Below are positions 1 through 8,513 of a DNA stretch of 60,628 nt, piece by piece (within the stretch, counting starts at the first letter, position 1; every line of letters starts with the position of its first letter). The stretch is from Gemmatimonadota bacterium. Lineage in GTDB: Bacteria > Latescibacterota > UBA2968. The stretch lies in contig PAXL01000012.1 of NCBI GenBank assembly GCA_002714465.1, positions 182,434 through 243,061 of the forward strand, written 5' to 3'. The translations under genes were made by a program, and so were the position numbers. The notes under the pieces are model-generated. The model was not told where the DNA came from. It saw only the letters and a program-made list of their open reading frames with translations, and did not search any database.

Positions 1-1242
1 ACCGGAAACGGGCTATGCATCAAGGAAGGTGTCAGAGGCGTCAATCAGTATCTTGAAAAAGCCGGCTACAGAAGCGGATACGCCGGCAAGTGGCACGTCG
101 ACGAAGAACGCGGACCGAGCGACTACGGCTTTATTGGGAAAGATTTCATCGGATATGCATTCCCGGGATCTGGACTCCTTCCCGGACTGCAATTCGGTCT
201 TCCTCCGAAGAACTCACCAAACTACTACGAGGAGTATCTGAAGGAGAACAGTTACAATCCGACTGTGACGAGCCGCTATGTGGGCACAAACCCCGGCTGC
301 CAGTCGCAGGAGATGTTTGCCCTTCATAACGGTCCCGTCGAGAGCTGCATCGAATACTTCGTCGCCGAAGAAGCAAACAACGTCATCCGTGAGTTGTCGG
401 GCGACGATGAGCCGTTCTTCCTCTGGGCCAACTTCTGGGGACCGCACACCCCTTGTCTCATCCCTGAACCTTACTTCTCGATGTATGACCCCACAGAGAT
501 CGCTGAGCACCCAAGCTACTGTGAAACCTTCGAGAACAAACCACAGGTTCAGAGCATCATCGAGCGTATGTGGGGTCTCAGAGACTATGGCTGGAAGGGG
601 TTCCAGGAGATCGCGGCTCGCTACTACGGACACTGCACCTTGATCGACGACCAGGTCGGGCGAATCCTAAAAACACTCGAGGAAACCGGCCAGGCCGACA
701 ACACGATCGTCATCTACACCGCAGACCACGGAGACTGTCTAGGTGCACACAAGCTCATCGAGAAGGGCGAGTTCATGTATGACGAGATCTATCGAATCCC
801 TCTCATCGTCTCACACCCCGATTGTGCAAACCCGGGATCCGTCAACGACGACTTTGTCTACCTACAGGAGATCACATGCTCCATCATCGAAGCGGCCGGC
901 CTGGAGGTCCCCGACCATCTTGATGGTCAGTCCTTTGAGACCGCTATGCGAGGTGACGCGACACCAAACGGTCGAGAGGACGTGTTCTGTATCTTCAACA
1001 ATCATTTCACGACGGCGAACCAGAGGATGGTCCGGACCCGGACGCACCAGTTCACGTTTAACCCGAACGATATCGGTGAGCTGTATGACCTGGAGAAGGA
1101 TCCGTATCAGCTTGACAATCGCTATGGAGACCCTACATACGCCGACGTCGAGACTGACTTGAAGCGACGGATGGGCGAGCACATGGTGGCCCTTGGTGAT
1201 CCCGTCCACGGATGGTTCCGGAGGATGTCTCCCGTTTACTAG
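1..1242 (+). CDS. Sulfatase family protein, 5' end cut by window edge
   Basis: Frame 1 is open from the first base, so this is the last 413 residues of a longer protein. It is a type I sulfatase of the alkaline-phosphatase superfamily, which hydrolyses sulfate esters with a formylglycine residue. The visible part starts at the second sulfatase signature, GYAGKWH at residues 27-33, where K30 and H32 are the usual substrate-contacting residues. The metal-binding motif TADHGD lies near residues 240-245 and is followed by LGAH. The N-terminal metal ligands and the CxPxR nucleophile lie outside the window, so activity cannot be confirmed. It ends in TAG, 11 bases before the next gene on the same strand, which suggests co-transcription. 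Substrate is unknown; an algal or marine polysaccharide sulfate is a reasonable inference. Confidence 0.9.
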   Translation, partial: TGNGLCIKEGVRGVNQYLEKAGYRSGYAGKWHVDEERGPSDYGFIGKDFIGYAFPGSGLLPGLQFGLPPKNSPNYYEEYLKENSYNPTVTSRYVGTNPGCQSQEMFALHNGPVESCIEYFVAEEANNVIRELSGDDEPFFLWANFWGPHTPCLIPEPYFSMYDPTEIAEHPSYCETFENKPQVQSIIERMWGLRDYGWKGFQEIAARYYGHCTLIDDQVGRILKTLEETGQADNTIVIYTADHGDCLGAHKLIEKGEFMYDEIYRIPLIVSHPDCANPGSVNDDFVYLQEITCSIIEAAGLEVPDHLDGQSFETAMRGDATPNGREDVFCIFNNHFTTANQRMVRTRTHQFTFNPNDIGELYDLEKDPYQLDNRYGDPTYADVETDLKRRMGEHMVALGDPVHGWFRRMSPVY

Positions 1243-1253
1243 CGAGCACTCTT

Positions 1254-2462
1254 ATGACAAAGGAAAAATTTACATCCCGGATCGATGCCCTCCCGGTGTT
1301 CGACACACACACGCACCTCAAGGGTGAGGCTCTGGCCGCACAGAGCTTCTGGGATATCGGGCATTACTTCTGGTTTATTCGCGAGCTGCAATCGGCAGGC
1401 TATCCGGCCGATCCGATGGCGCTTGGGCCGGCCCAGCGCATCAAGGCCTTCTGGAAAGCCTACCAGGCCACAACCAACACATCGATGAACTGGGTTGTCC
1501 GTCGGATCCTGTCAGACCTCTATGGGATCACTCTGGAGTCGGAGAAGGACATCCGCCGTGCAGACAAAGCGATTCGTTCTACGTCGAGCGACCCGGGCTG
1601 GCCGGCGACCGTGTGCGCGAGGACTTATATAGAACGAATTTTTACGAACGTCCCGGCCGACGCCCCCTTCCCCGGATTGGATGGTGTAGCCGGCGTATTG
1701 CCACGTATGGAGAGACCGATCAAAGGCTGGCTCGACCGGGTCTCGAACGCGGGTGATCAGTCATCCGAGATCGAGACCATATCGGGTGACATCGATAAGC
1801 ATATCGCCGCCTACAAGGAGGCGGGGTATGCCGGCATCATGACATCCGATGACCCTTTCGACAGGCTTCGCGAGCGCACTCACGATCCACATCCCCTTCA
1901 GCGTACCGGCAACACCGTTGATGCGATTGGAGTCGGCATACTCCATCGCCTGTGTCAGGCCGTCGAACGCCATGGGATGTTCATCCAGTTCTTCCTTGGC
2001 ATCGAGAAGGGATACGGAACCACAGCTGGTGGAGGTGGCGTGCCCGCCTACCATGGAGACCGAGTCCTGAACCTGCACGGCCTGTTCCGCCTGTATCAGA
2101 TCCCCTTCGAGCTGGTTCTGGGAGACGGACTCGGCAACAGCGACGCGATCAATGCCGCACGGATCTTCCCAAACGTGCACGTTGGTGGAATGTGGTGGTA
2201 TAACTTCCGCACCAGCACCTACCGACAGACCATGCAGCAGCGCTTCGAGGCGCTGCCGTCTACCAAGTCAGAACTCGTCGTCTCCGATGCGCGCTGCATC
2301 GAGTGGTGCTATGGCAAGATCGTCCTCATCAAAAAGCTGGTGGCGGATTACCTGTATGACCAGATCCAGGATGGATGGGTAGATGCCGAGGGGGCCATCT
2401 CGATAGCAAGTTCCTGGCTACACGACTCGGCGGCGGACCTGTATCGATCCTCGGACGCGTGA
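1254..2462 (+). CDS. Uronate-isomerase-like amidohydrolase-superfamily protein
   Basis: This 402-residue protein looks like a divergent member of the UxaC (glucuronate isomerase) branch of the amidohydrolase superfamily. It starts with the metal-binding strand FDTHTHL, with H19 and H21, followed by a stretch rich in W, H, Y and R (SFWDIGHYFWFIREL) typical of that family. The C-terminal part carries WWYNF and then a VSDARCIEW segment, where UxaC proteins have WWF and TDSR motifs. It is shorter than UxaC (about 470), so the true substrate may differ. The ATG at 1254 was preferred over an upstream GTG at 1212 because it lies just beyond the preceding sulfatase and starts shortly before the HxH motif. 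Neighbouring sulfatases fit a role in acidic sugar breakdown; this is inference. Confidence 0.7.
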   Translation: MTKEKFTSRIDALPVFDTHTHLKGEALAAQSFWDIGHYFWFIRELQSAGYPADPMALGPAQRIKAFWKAYQATTNTSMNWVVRRILSDLYGITLESEKDIRRADKAIRSTSSDPGWPATVCARTYIERIFTNVPADAPFPGLDGVAGVLPRMERPIKGWLDRVSNAGDQSSEIETISGDIDKHIAAYKEAGYAGIMTSDDPFDRLRERTHDPHPLQRTGNTVDAIGVGILHRLCQAVERHGMFIQFFLGIEKGYGTTAGGGGVPAYHGDRVLNLHGLFRLYQIPFELVLGDGLGNSDAINAARIFPNVHVGGMWWYNFRTSTYRQTMQQRFEALPSTKSELVVSDARCIEWCYGKIVLIKKLVADYLYDQIQDGWVDAEGAISIASSWLHDSAADLYRSSDA

Positions 2463-2528
2463 AGACACTGACCCGCATCGAGTTGGCGCTGGGCCTGATA
2501 AAAATCCCCAAGAATTCGGCACTCTCTT

Positions 2529-2921
2529 ATGTATCGAACTTCAGAGTGCCTTCGCACAATCATCCTCCAGCGACTGACGACAGCCCAGGTGAGGCACGTC
2601 GCCAGGGAAGCCATTTCGCTGTCGCTCTGGGGATCCGTTGGATTCGACGAATCGCTGAACGCGATACTGGACCCATGCATCCCAGAAGAACACCTGAAGG
2701 CTCCCGGAATCATCAACATCCAATCGACCACTTTAGGGAAGGAGAATCACAAAATCCCCGCCCACGTCTCATTCCACAACACAACGGACGGACAGGACAT
2801 ATCAGTCAACATTCAGCCAGAAGGATGGGTGCAACTGGATGGAAACATCGAAGAGGAAAGCGAAATCAAACTTTGGGAAGCGAGTGAGAAACTCCTTAAA
2901 GACTGGTGGAACGACGACTAG
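2529..2921 (+). CDS. Hypothetical protein
   Basis: This 130-residue protein was not recognised. It has no signal peptide, membrane segment or known motif that I can see. It is acidic toward its C terminus, which ends in KDWWNDD. The same strand is also open in another frame here (2375-2887), so the choice of frame is a judgement. I prefer this frame because it ends 15 bases before the well-supported SRPBCC gene, with a purine-rich AGGAAAGGA stretch serving that gene, as expected inside an operon. The start codon is uncertain. It could also be a decayed gene. Confidence 0.4.
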   Translation: MYRTSECLRTIILQRLTTAQVRHVAREAISLSLWGSVGFDESLNAILDPCIPEEHLKAPGIINIQSTTLGKENHKIPAHVSFHNTTDGQDISVNIQPEGWVQLDGNIEEESEIKLWEASEKLLKDWWNDD

Positions 2922-2936
2922 AGGAAAGGATCGAAG

Positions 2937-3365
2937 ATGATCAAAATTCATAAAAGCTCTGTACTGGACGCATCGGTCAATCGTGTGTGGGAGACTATCC
3001 GCGATTTCAACGCGCTGCCATCCTGGCACCCTGCGGTCAAAGACAGCCGAATCGAAGATGAGCTGCCGAACGACCAAGTCGGCTGTATCCGAAACTTCAA
3101 CCTTCATGATGGCGGGAACATTCGCGAGCAACTGCTTGCCCACAGCGACATCCAGCACTACACGACCTACTCCATCCTTGACTCCCCGATGCCGGTTGAG
3201 AATTACGTCGCGACCATCAGGCTCACCGAGATCACAGATGGTGATCGATCGTTCATCGAATGGTCGGCTGAGTTCGACACGGACGCCGAGTCCGACATGC
3301 GTGAACTCGTCGGAGATGGTGTCTTTCAGGGAGGGTTCGACGCGCTCAAAAAAGCCCTCGCATAG
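2937..3365 (+). CDS. SRPBCC (START-like) family protein
   Basis: This 142-residue protein matches the SRPBCC/polyketide-cyclase-like fold, a helix-grip lipid or ligand binding domain. The N terminus has the usual pattern: a beta strand, then a VNRVWETIRDFNALPSWHP segment, where the family has V..VW..+.DF..+..W. The middle has an IDGD-like turn and an FIEWSAEFD strand, and the end is a long amphipathic helix (FQGGFDALKKAL). A strong Shine-Dalgarno, AGGAAAGGA, precedes the ATG. These small proteins often act as stress-related or ligand-binding modules, but the sequence does not show a specific ligand. It is the last gene before the convergent sulfatase. Confidence 0.85.
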   Translation: MIKIHKSSVLDASVNRVWETIRDFNALPSWHPAVKDSRIEDELPNDQVGCIRNFNLHDGGNIREQLLAHSDIQHYTTYSILDSPMPVENYVATIRLTEITDGDRSFIEWSAEFDTDAESDMRELVGDGVFQGGFDALKKALA

Positions 3366-3484
3366 AGGTAAAGAGGAGACGACACGCGAGGTGTTCAATG
3401 ACAAGGGTTGCACTCATTCGCGCCACATGCCTGCATCACTGGCGCCTGATCAGACGCGACCACATGAACAGTCAGGAGGAGTGA

Positions 3485-3518
3485 GGGCTTCAATTTTCGA
3501 TTCTAAACCCTCGATTCT
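3485..3518. repeat. AATCGA-rich post-stop intergenic motif
   Basis: Directly after the stop of the minus-strand sulfatase, the minus strand reads two direct copies of AGAATCGA followed by AAAATTGAAGCC. A very similar string (ATCGAGTATCGAAGATTGAAAACGCC-like, in pieces) follows the stop of the small membrane gene near 21040-21060. This may be one family of short dispersed intergenic sequences. With only two loose copies in the window it is a weak call. Confidence 0.3.
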
Positions 3519-4943
3519 CTATCTGTAGCCATCGGCCCAGTTTGCCGACCGGACGTTGCTTGCGAGTAGCCAGTCTCGCATCACCCCCAGCATCTCCGTT
3601 TTCTTGTCGTGGTAAGCCGGGTAATCCCAGAGATTCTGGTTCTCCTTCGGATCTCTCCGCAGATCGAAGAGCTGGCCGAACGGCTCGTCTAAAAAATGGA
3701 CCAGCTTCCAATCCTGGCTACGCACCATCGTCATAAACTCGATCTCCTGCAGGATGCCATCTCGACCGTGTTCCGAGAACACGTAGTCCCGCCCGACGAC
3801 ATCCTCTCTCTCGAGCACCGGAACAAGAGACTCCGCCTCGATCGACTCGGGCGGCTCCACACCGGCCAGCTCGAGAATTGTGGGTCCCAAGTCCATCCAC
3901 TGACACAAACCACCGTGCTTTCGACCTCCCGTATGAGAAGTCGACCGAACAATCGTCGGCACCCGCGTAATCGTGTCATACATCGTCCACTTCTGGCTGT
4001 GCCCATGGTCTCCCAGACAGTCCCCGTGGTCTGACGTGAAGATCACGACCGAGTTCTCGAGCAATCCTTTTTCCTCGAGCTTGTCGAGAATTTTCCCCAC
4101 CATCTCGTCGATCATAGCCACGTTGGCCATATAGTAGGCTCTCTGGCGCTGACGCTGCTCAGTTGTAGGATCGAGCTGATGCACAACCGAATCGTGGTCC
4201 ACGTCACAGTTATGTTGACGCATGGCTTTGAAGGGACGCGGCTGCCCTTTGATGTCACCGTCCTGGACCTCTTCGATCTGAAAATCTCTGTCCAGATACG
4301 GCTTGGCGTCCTCCTCCGTAGGGTCGTATGGTGGATGGGGTCCAGGAAAACCAATCTCGAGGAACAAAGGCTTGTCAATAGGCTTCTTATCCAGCCACCA
4401 GAGCGCAGTATTCCCCACAAATACATCGGGATGCGTATCCCTAGGCAGTTTCCACTCAAACGCCCCCAGCCGCTCGCTGTAGTCGGGCAGTTCGCGATAC
4501 ATCACACGTTGCTGCTTCACAAGCCCTTGTGCCGCAAGCGCCTTGTCCCATTCGTCGAAATAGTAGCGCCCTTCCATATACCGATCCTTGTTCTCCACCA
4601 CATACCGTTCGTGGAATCCGAGCGGTGTCTCGAACGGAGACGTGTGCATCTTGCCCACGTTAACACAGTGGTATCCAGAACCGTTCAACAATTCGACCCA
4701 GGACCTCGTCCAACGATCGCCGTTCTTGTGAATCCCGGTTGTATGCGGGAAATAACCGGTGAACAGGCTTGCCCTTGCGGGCGCGCAGGATGGGGCTGTG
4801 ATGAAGCACTTCTCGAAGGTCACGCCTTCATTGACGAGGCGGTCCAAATTCGGCGTGTCTATATACGGATACCCGAGTGCATTAATTGTGTCGTATCGCT
4901 GCTGGTCCGTGATGATCAAAATGATGTTCGGCCGTTCAGGCAC
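3519..4943 (-). CDS. Arylsulfatase-type sulfatase
   Basis: This 474-residue protein is a complete type I sulfatase. The first metal ligand region is ITDQQRYD (D13). The nucleophile motif is S-C-A-P-A-R, with C53 as the residue converted to formylglycine. A VGKMH segment follows near residues 97-101, and the second metal site is TSDHGDCLGDHG near 303-314. No signal peptide is visible, so it may act in the cytoplasm or leave by another route. The start is GTG at 4943, with GAGGGGG about nine bases upstream. It needs a formylglycine-generating enzyme, not seen in this window. It is divergent from the dipeptidase gene and convergent with the SRPBCC gene. Substrate is unknown. Confidence 0.93.
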   Translation of the reverse strand: MPERPNIILIITDQQRYDTINALGYPYIDTPNLDRLVNEGVTFEKCFITAPSCAPARASLFTGYFPHTTGIHKNGDRWTRSWVELLNGSGYHCVNVGKMHTSPFETPLGFHERYVVENKDRYMEGRYYFDEWDKALAAQGLVKQQRVMYRELPDYSERLGAFEWKLPRDTHPDVFVGNTALWWLDKKPIDKPLFLEIGFPGPHPPYDPTEEDAKPYLDRDFQIEEVQDGDIKGQPRPFKAMRQHNCDVDHDSVVHQLDPTTEQRQRQRAYYMANVAMIDEMVGKILDKLEEKGLLENSVVIFTSDHGDCLGDHGHSQKWTMYDTITRVPTIVRSTSHTGGRKHGGLCQWMDLGPTILELAGVEPPESIEAESLVPVLEREDVVGRDYVFSEHGRDGILQEIEFMTMVRSQDWKLVHFLDEPFGQLFDLRRDPKENQNLWDYPAYHDKKTEMLGVMRDWLLASNVRSANWADGYR

Positions 4944-5028
4944 GGATAGCCCCCTCTTTCGCTAATTCGGAAACCATGCTAGATAATGTGAGTGCTTGCC
5001 ACGGAACAACCCCTCCCGGGAGACCAAG

Positions 5029-6051
5029 ATGGACGCAACAGAGCTGCACACTGAATCAATCGTGATCGACGGACATAACGATACCATCGTCTCTCACCAG
5101 CGTCGCAGGACATCCAATCTCTCCGGTGGGCCCTTCCTGGAAGAAACGCAGGGAACGGTGTCCTATCTCCGAGGACCTCTGGCTTCTCAGGCGGCAGACA
5201 CGGACATCCAGATCAATTTCCCCCTAATGCGGTCCGGCGGAATCGACGCGGCTCTCTTTGCCGTCGACGTCACGCTTGCGCGAAACAACCATCTCATCTA
5301 CGCTCTCGACGCTCTGGGAGCGCTGGAATACGAAGTCGAGGCCGGCGAAGGCATTGTCGTCGCCACAAGTGTTCTGGACATCAGGTCTGCAAAGTCACGA
5401 GGTGATATAGCCGTGATCATGGCCGTCGAGAACAGCGATGCCACAGAAGGCAGCCTGAACGTGCTGCGTATGCTCCATCGTGTGGGTGTCCGATCGATAG
5501 GATTGACGCATAACACAAGCAGTCGAGCTGCCGACGGGAACGAAGAGGCACGAAGCGGCGGCGGGCTTACAACATTCGGCGTCGCACTGGTTAAAGAGAT
5601 GAACCGCATCGGAATGGCTGTCGATGTCGCTCACCTCAGCGAAGCGGGCTATCTGGATGTGCTAGATACGGTGACGGCGCCGATAATCAACTCGCACACA
5701 ACCTGCTCAGCTCTCTGCGACCACCCCAGGAACCTGACAGACGAGCAGATCAGGCTCCTCGGGCAGAACGACGGCGTCATGGGGATAACTTTCGTACCGC
5801 GGTTTGTGGATTCCACAACACCCACCTTCGACCGGTTTATCGAGCATATCGACCACGCTATACAGCTCGTCGGCCCCAGACACATCGGAATCGGATCGGA
5901 TTTCGATGGAGGCGGAACCCTCTTCGAGAACACTGGCGCGTTCCCCAATATTACAGAGGCTCTTCTCGACCGTGGGTATGACGACGAGGCGGTGCGGATG
6001 GTCCTTGGTGAGAGCTTTCTGCGCGTTTTCGAGCAGGTCTGGGAAAATTGA
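5029..6051 (+). CDS. Membrane (renal-type) dipeptidase, peptidase family M19
   Basis: This 340-residue zinc dipeptidase of family M19 cleaves dipeptides, including those with D-residues. The N-terminal metal motif DGHND (H16, D18) is present. A NSHTTCSALCDHPRN stretch and the typical GSDFDGGG motif lie in the second half. No signal peptide is visible, so a cytoplasmic enzyme is likely. The ATG at 5029 has GGGAG ten bases upstream and was preferred over an in-frame TTG at 4996. Sulfatase, creatininase and M20-type genes nearby suggest a catabolic neighbourhood, perhaps for amides or peptide-like osmolytes; this last point is inference. Confidence 0.92.
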   Translation: MDATELHTESIVIDGHNDTIVSHQRRRTSNLSGGPFLEETQGTVSYLRGPLASQAADTDIQINFPLMRSGGIDAALFAVDVTLARNNHLIYALDALGALEYEVEAGEGIVVATSVLDIRSAKSRGDIAVIMAVENSDATEGSLNVLRMLHRVGVRSIGLTHNTSSRAADGNEEARSGGGLTTFGVALVKEMNRIGMAVDVAHLSEAGYLDVLDTVTAPIINSHTTCSALCDHPRNLTDEQIRLLGQNDGVMGITFVPRFVDSTTPTFDRFIEHIDHAIQLVGPRHIGIGSDFDGGGTLFENTGAFPNITEALLDRGYDDEAVRMVLGESFLRVFEQVWEN

Positions 6052-6165
6052 ATGTCTTCTAATCGGGTCCAAGCGCCGAGGAGGCCAATCCTCGTGCAAT
6101 CCGTTCACAAAAAAGCAGTGCCACAATTCGCGAAACCCTACATACCCGGAGCTGCGCCTGCGGCT

Positions 6166-6273
6166 TGCCTCGTGCGACATGCCCACGTCGTCGGCATTCA
6201 CGATAAGCAGCCGGTCTGAAGCTTTATGTCCAAGTCTTTCAGCCAAACTTTGCCAAGAAACGATGCCAGAAGC
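6166..6273 (-). pseudogene. Remnant of a YdjC/ChbG-type carbohydrate deacetylase
   Basis: On the minus strand an open stretch reads LAERLG, then DRLLIVNADDVGMSHEA. This is the N-terminal metal-site strand of the YdjC/ChbG polysaccharide-deacetylase-like family, where NADDFG is characteristic. After about 27 residues the similarity stops: the frame runs on through unrelated sequence into the antisense of the dipeptidase gene. No good start codon exists; only a TTG at 6246. The rest of the roughly 250-300-residue gene is missing. It sits at the 3' end of the minus-strand catabolic operon, so it was probably its last gene before a deletion joined it to the convergent dipeptidase. Confidence 0.6.
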
Positions 6274-6527
6274 TTATATGAGCGCAAGGGAGAGAATGAG
6301 GATTCGAATCAACAGATACCTTCTTTCGGTTTGTCATCAGAGGCGCTCACCCTATCTTTTGGTGTCTGGCCATTGCCCAGGTATCCCAGGTAGCCAACCA
6401 ACAAAATGCCGGCCCTGTAATGCTCTCCGGTCCAACATCGTCGGATGTTGACTCAGATCCGATTGCACGTCATCCCGGTGGGAATCTACCCGGGTACCTT
6501 GGTGATGGCCGTTCCTTCTCTACTACT
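6274..6527. other. Non-coding gap between dehydrogenase gene and YdjC remnant
   Basis: No convincing coding frame, terminator or RNA gene was found here on either strand. Short open frames exist but none resembles a protein family. It may hold further decayed sequence from the deletion that removed most of the YdjC-like gene. Confidence 0.5.
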
Positions 6528-7517
6528 CTATGCAAGCCTGTCCAACATCTCTCGCTTGACCTGGAACAGCTGTTCTTCTCCTGCAAAGCACCGCCTCAGC
6601 TCTTCGACAACCATGTTGCCTATGCGGAAGGATTGCTGTCCGGCAACGTGAGGTGTCAGCACGCAGTTCGGCAGCTTACGAAGTGGACTGTCGGGAACAG
6701 GAGGCTCGGGTTTCGTAACATCTAGAAAGGCGAATAGACGTCCTTTCTGAAGTTCCTCGACCAGAGCAGATTCATCAAGGTTGTCGCCTCGTGAAGTGTT
6801 GACGAACACCGCATCGTCCTTCATCAGCTTGAAGTGTGCGGCGTTCCACATGCGATAGGTCGCTTCGAGCTTGGGCGCGTGTATGGTGACCACGTCGCTC
6901 TCGCGGGCGATGGTTTCGAGATCCGCGATTTCGGCACCAAAGTCGGCCTTCGCACGTTCGTGATCAAGGAACGGATCGTAAAGCAGAATCCGCACATCGT
7001 AGGGCTGCAGCAGACGCATCACACGCTGACCGACCTGGCTTGCAGAAACGACCCCGACGGTACGTCTATAGAGCGAGCGCGAAAGGGGCTTCTCGGCTGG
7101 CTGGTTTGCCCGCATCTCGCGCATGTAAGGAATCACGCGTCGAAGCCCGATCGTGATGAAGCCCATCGTCAGCTCGGCTACATCATCGGCGATCGCCGGC
7201 GCCGCACTTGTCACGACCACGCCCTTTTCCCACGCCTCGTCACAGATTTTCCCTTTGATGGTTCCCGCACCATAAGCCCAGATCTTCAGCCCTGGTGCTT
7301 TCTCAAGGATTGCCGGAGTCAAGTTCGATACCTGCCAACTCGACAATGCGCCATCCCTGCCCTCAATAAAATCCGCAGCTTCTTCCTCGCTTAAATCACG
7401 ATCGTCGGTGTTGATCTCAACGTCCGCAAAAGACTTCAGCTTCTCGAGATCGCTGTTACTAAGGATCCGTTCCCGGAGTGATGTCTTCACTAGGATGCCA
7501 ATCTTAGGTCGGCTCAT
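6528..7517 (-). CDS. D-isomer-specific 2-hydroxyacid dehydrogenase (first of two)
   Basis: This 329-residue NAD-dependent dehydrogenase is of the D-2-hydroxyacid family, which interconverts 2-keto acids and D-2-hydroxy acids. The nucleotide-binding loop is GVVSASQVGQRV, a loose version of GxGxxG with serines in place of glycines. The substrate-binding arginine sits in VNTSRGDNLDE, the acidic residue in DVTKPEPP and the catalytic histidine in LTPHVAG. The start is ATG, six bases after the next dehydrogenase gene ends. The tandem arrangement suggests a paralogous pair with different substrates. The altered dinucleotide loop might change cofactor affinity; this is inference. Confidence 0.9.
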   Translation of the reverse strand: MSRPKIGILVKTSLRERILSNSDLEKLKSFADVEINTDDRDLSEEEAADFIEGRDGALSSWQVSNLTPAILEKAPGLKIWAYGAGTIKGKICDEAWEKGVVVTSAAPAIADDVAELTMGFITIGLRRVIPYMREMRANQPAEKPLSRSLYRRTVGVVSASQVGQRVMRLLQPYDVRILLYDPFLDHERAKADFGAEIADLETIARESDVVTIHAPKLEATYRMWNAAHFKLMKDDAVFVNTSRGDNLDESALVEELQKGRLFAFLDVTKPEPPVPDSPLRKLPNCVLTPHVAGQQSFRIGNMVVEELRRCFAGEEQLFQVKREMLDRLA

Positions 7518-7523
7518 TGTGCC

Positions 7524-8513
7524 CTACCTTTCCCTTGTCATCGCTTCTCGATACTCTGGGTTCACCAGCTGAATGGGTTCCTCTCCCGCCAACACCCGTT
7601 TGACTTCCAACGCGGCCTTCCGCTGGAGCTCCTCCAGAGACTCCGCGGAGTAGAAGGCGGCATGCGGCGTGTGGATCACGTTCTCATGATGAATCAGCTG
7701 GTCGCCTTCTTCTGGCGGCTCGGAAGTCCTTACATCCAGGGCCGCTCCCGCGATCTCACTGGATTCTACCGCTGAAAACAGTGCCGACTCGTCGATCACG
7801 TCGCCTCTCGACGTGTTGATCAGAAACGCGGTGTTCTTCATTCGCTTTAGTGCCATTTCATCGATCATACCTCGAGTCTCATCGGTCAGCGGAGTGTGGA
7901 TCGACACGAAATCGGATTCCTCGAGCAATACGTCCAGACTGACAGACTCAGCCCCCACCGCACCTGCGCGCTCATCGGTCAGAGATCGGGAATGCGCGAT
8001 CACACGCATCCCGAATGCTCTGGCTCGCGGAACCACCTCCTGAGCGATCTGCCCAAACCCTACCAAGCCCAGCGTTCGTTCGGTCAGGCGGTTCAGCGGG
8101 AGTCGATCCTGAATGCTCCACGACCCGGATCGAATCGATCTATCGAAGGGTGTGACTTTCCGCGCAATCGAAAGCATAAGCGCCATCACGTGTTCGGCCA
8201 CATCGATGTAACAGTAATCGGGAACATAGGCCACTGGAATCCCATTCCGTGTCGCAAACGGAATCGCGATATTATCTAGCCCGACTCCATAGCGAACGAC
8301 GACCTGGAGATCAGGCAGTGCCGCTGCGATCACCTTCTCCGTTGTTTGAGCCCAGCAGGTCAGGATTCCAACACAGCCCTGCGCGAGGCCAACGAGCGTC
8401 TCCTCTTCCCCATCCAGCGCTTCGACCAGGTCCACCCCAATCTCGTTGAGAACAGATCTCTCGATGTCTAAGTTGTCCCACGCGTAATCTGTAACGAGAA
8501 CCTTTTCGTTCAT
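7524..8513 (-). CDS. D-isomer-specific 2-hydroxyacid dehydrogenase, CtBP/SerA-like (second of two)
   Basis: This 329-residue protein has a standard NAD-binding GLVGFGQIAQEV motif, the arginine in INTSRGDVIDES, an acidic residue in RTSEPPEEG and the catalytic histidine in HTPHAAFYS. It resembles the phosphoglycerate dehydrogenase/CtBP branch but lacks the C-terminal ACT domain of SerA. The ATG at 8513 overlaps the stop of the upstream lipoprotein by four bases (ATGA), which indicates translational coupling. Longer upstream starts run antisense through the lipoprotein gene and were rejected. Its place in the operon with an enolase-superfamily enzyme points to reduction or oxidation of a sugar-acid-derived keto acid; this is inference. 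Confidence 0.93.
   Translation of the reverse strand: MNEKVLVTDYAWDNLDIERSVLNEIGVDLVEALDGEEETLVGLAQGCVGILTCWAQTTEKVIAAALPDLQVVVRYGVGLDNIAIPFATRNGIPVAYVPDYCYIDVAEHVMALMLSIARKVTPFDRSIRSGSWSIQDRLPLNRLTERTLGLVGFGQIAQEVVPRARAFGMRVIAHSRSLTDERAGAVGAESVSLDVLLEESDFVSIHTPLTDETRGMIDEMALKRMKNTAFLINTSRGDVIDESALFSAVESSEIAGAALDVRTSEPPEEGDQLIHHENVIHTPHAAFYSAESLEELQRKAALEVKRVLAGEEPIQLVNPEYREAMTRER

Noticed and set aside
2375..2887. 170-codon frame overlapping the 2529-2921 hypothetical
   Set aside because: Overlaps the end of the preceding gene by many bases and has a less protein-like composition; it remains an alternative if the 2529 frame proves wrong.
3398..3484. 28-codon frame MTRVALIRATC... after the SRPBCC gene
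   Set aside because: No well-placed ribosome site, no recognisable family and very short; probably chance.
4179..4949. 256-codon plus-strand frame
   Set aside because: It is antisense to the complete sulfatase at 3519-4943.
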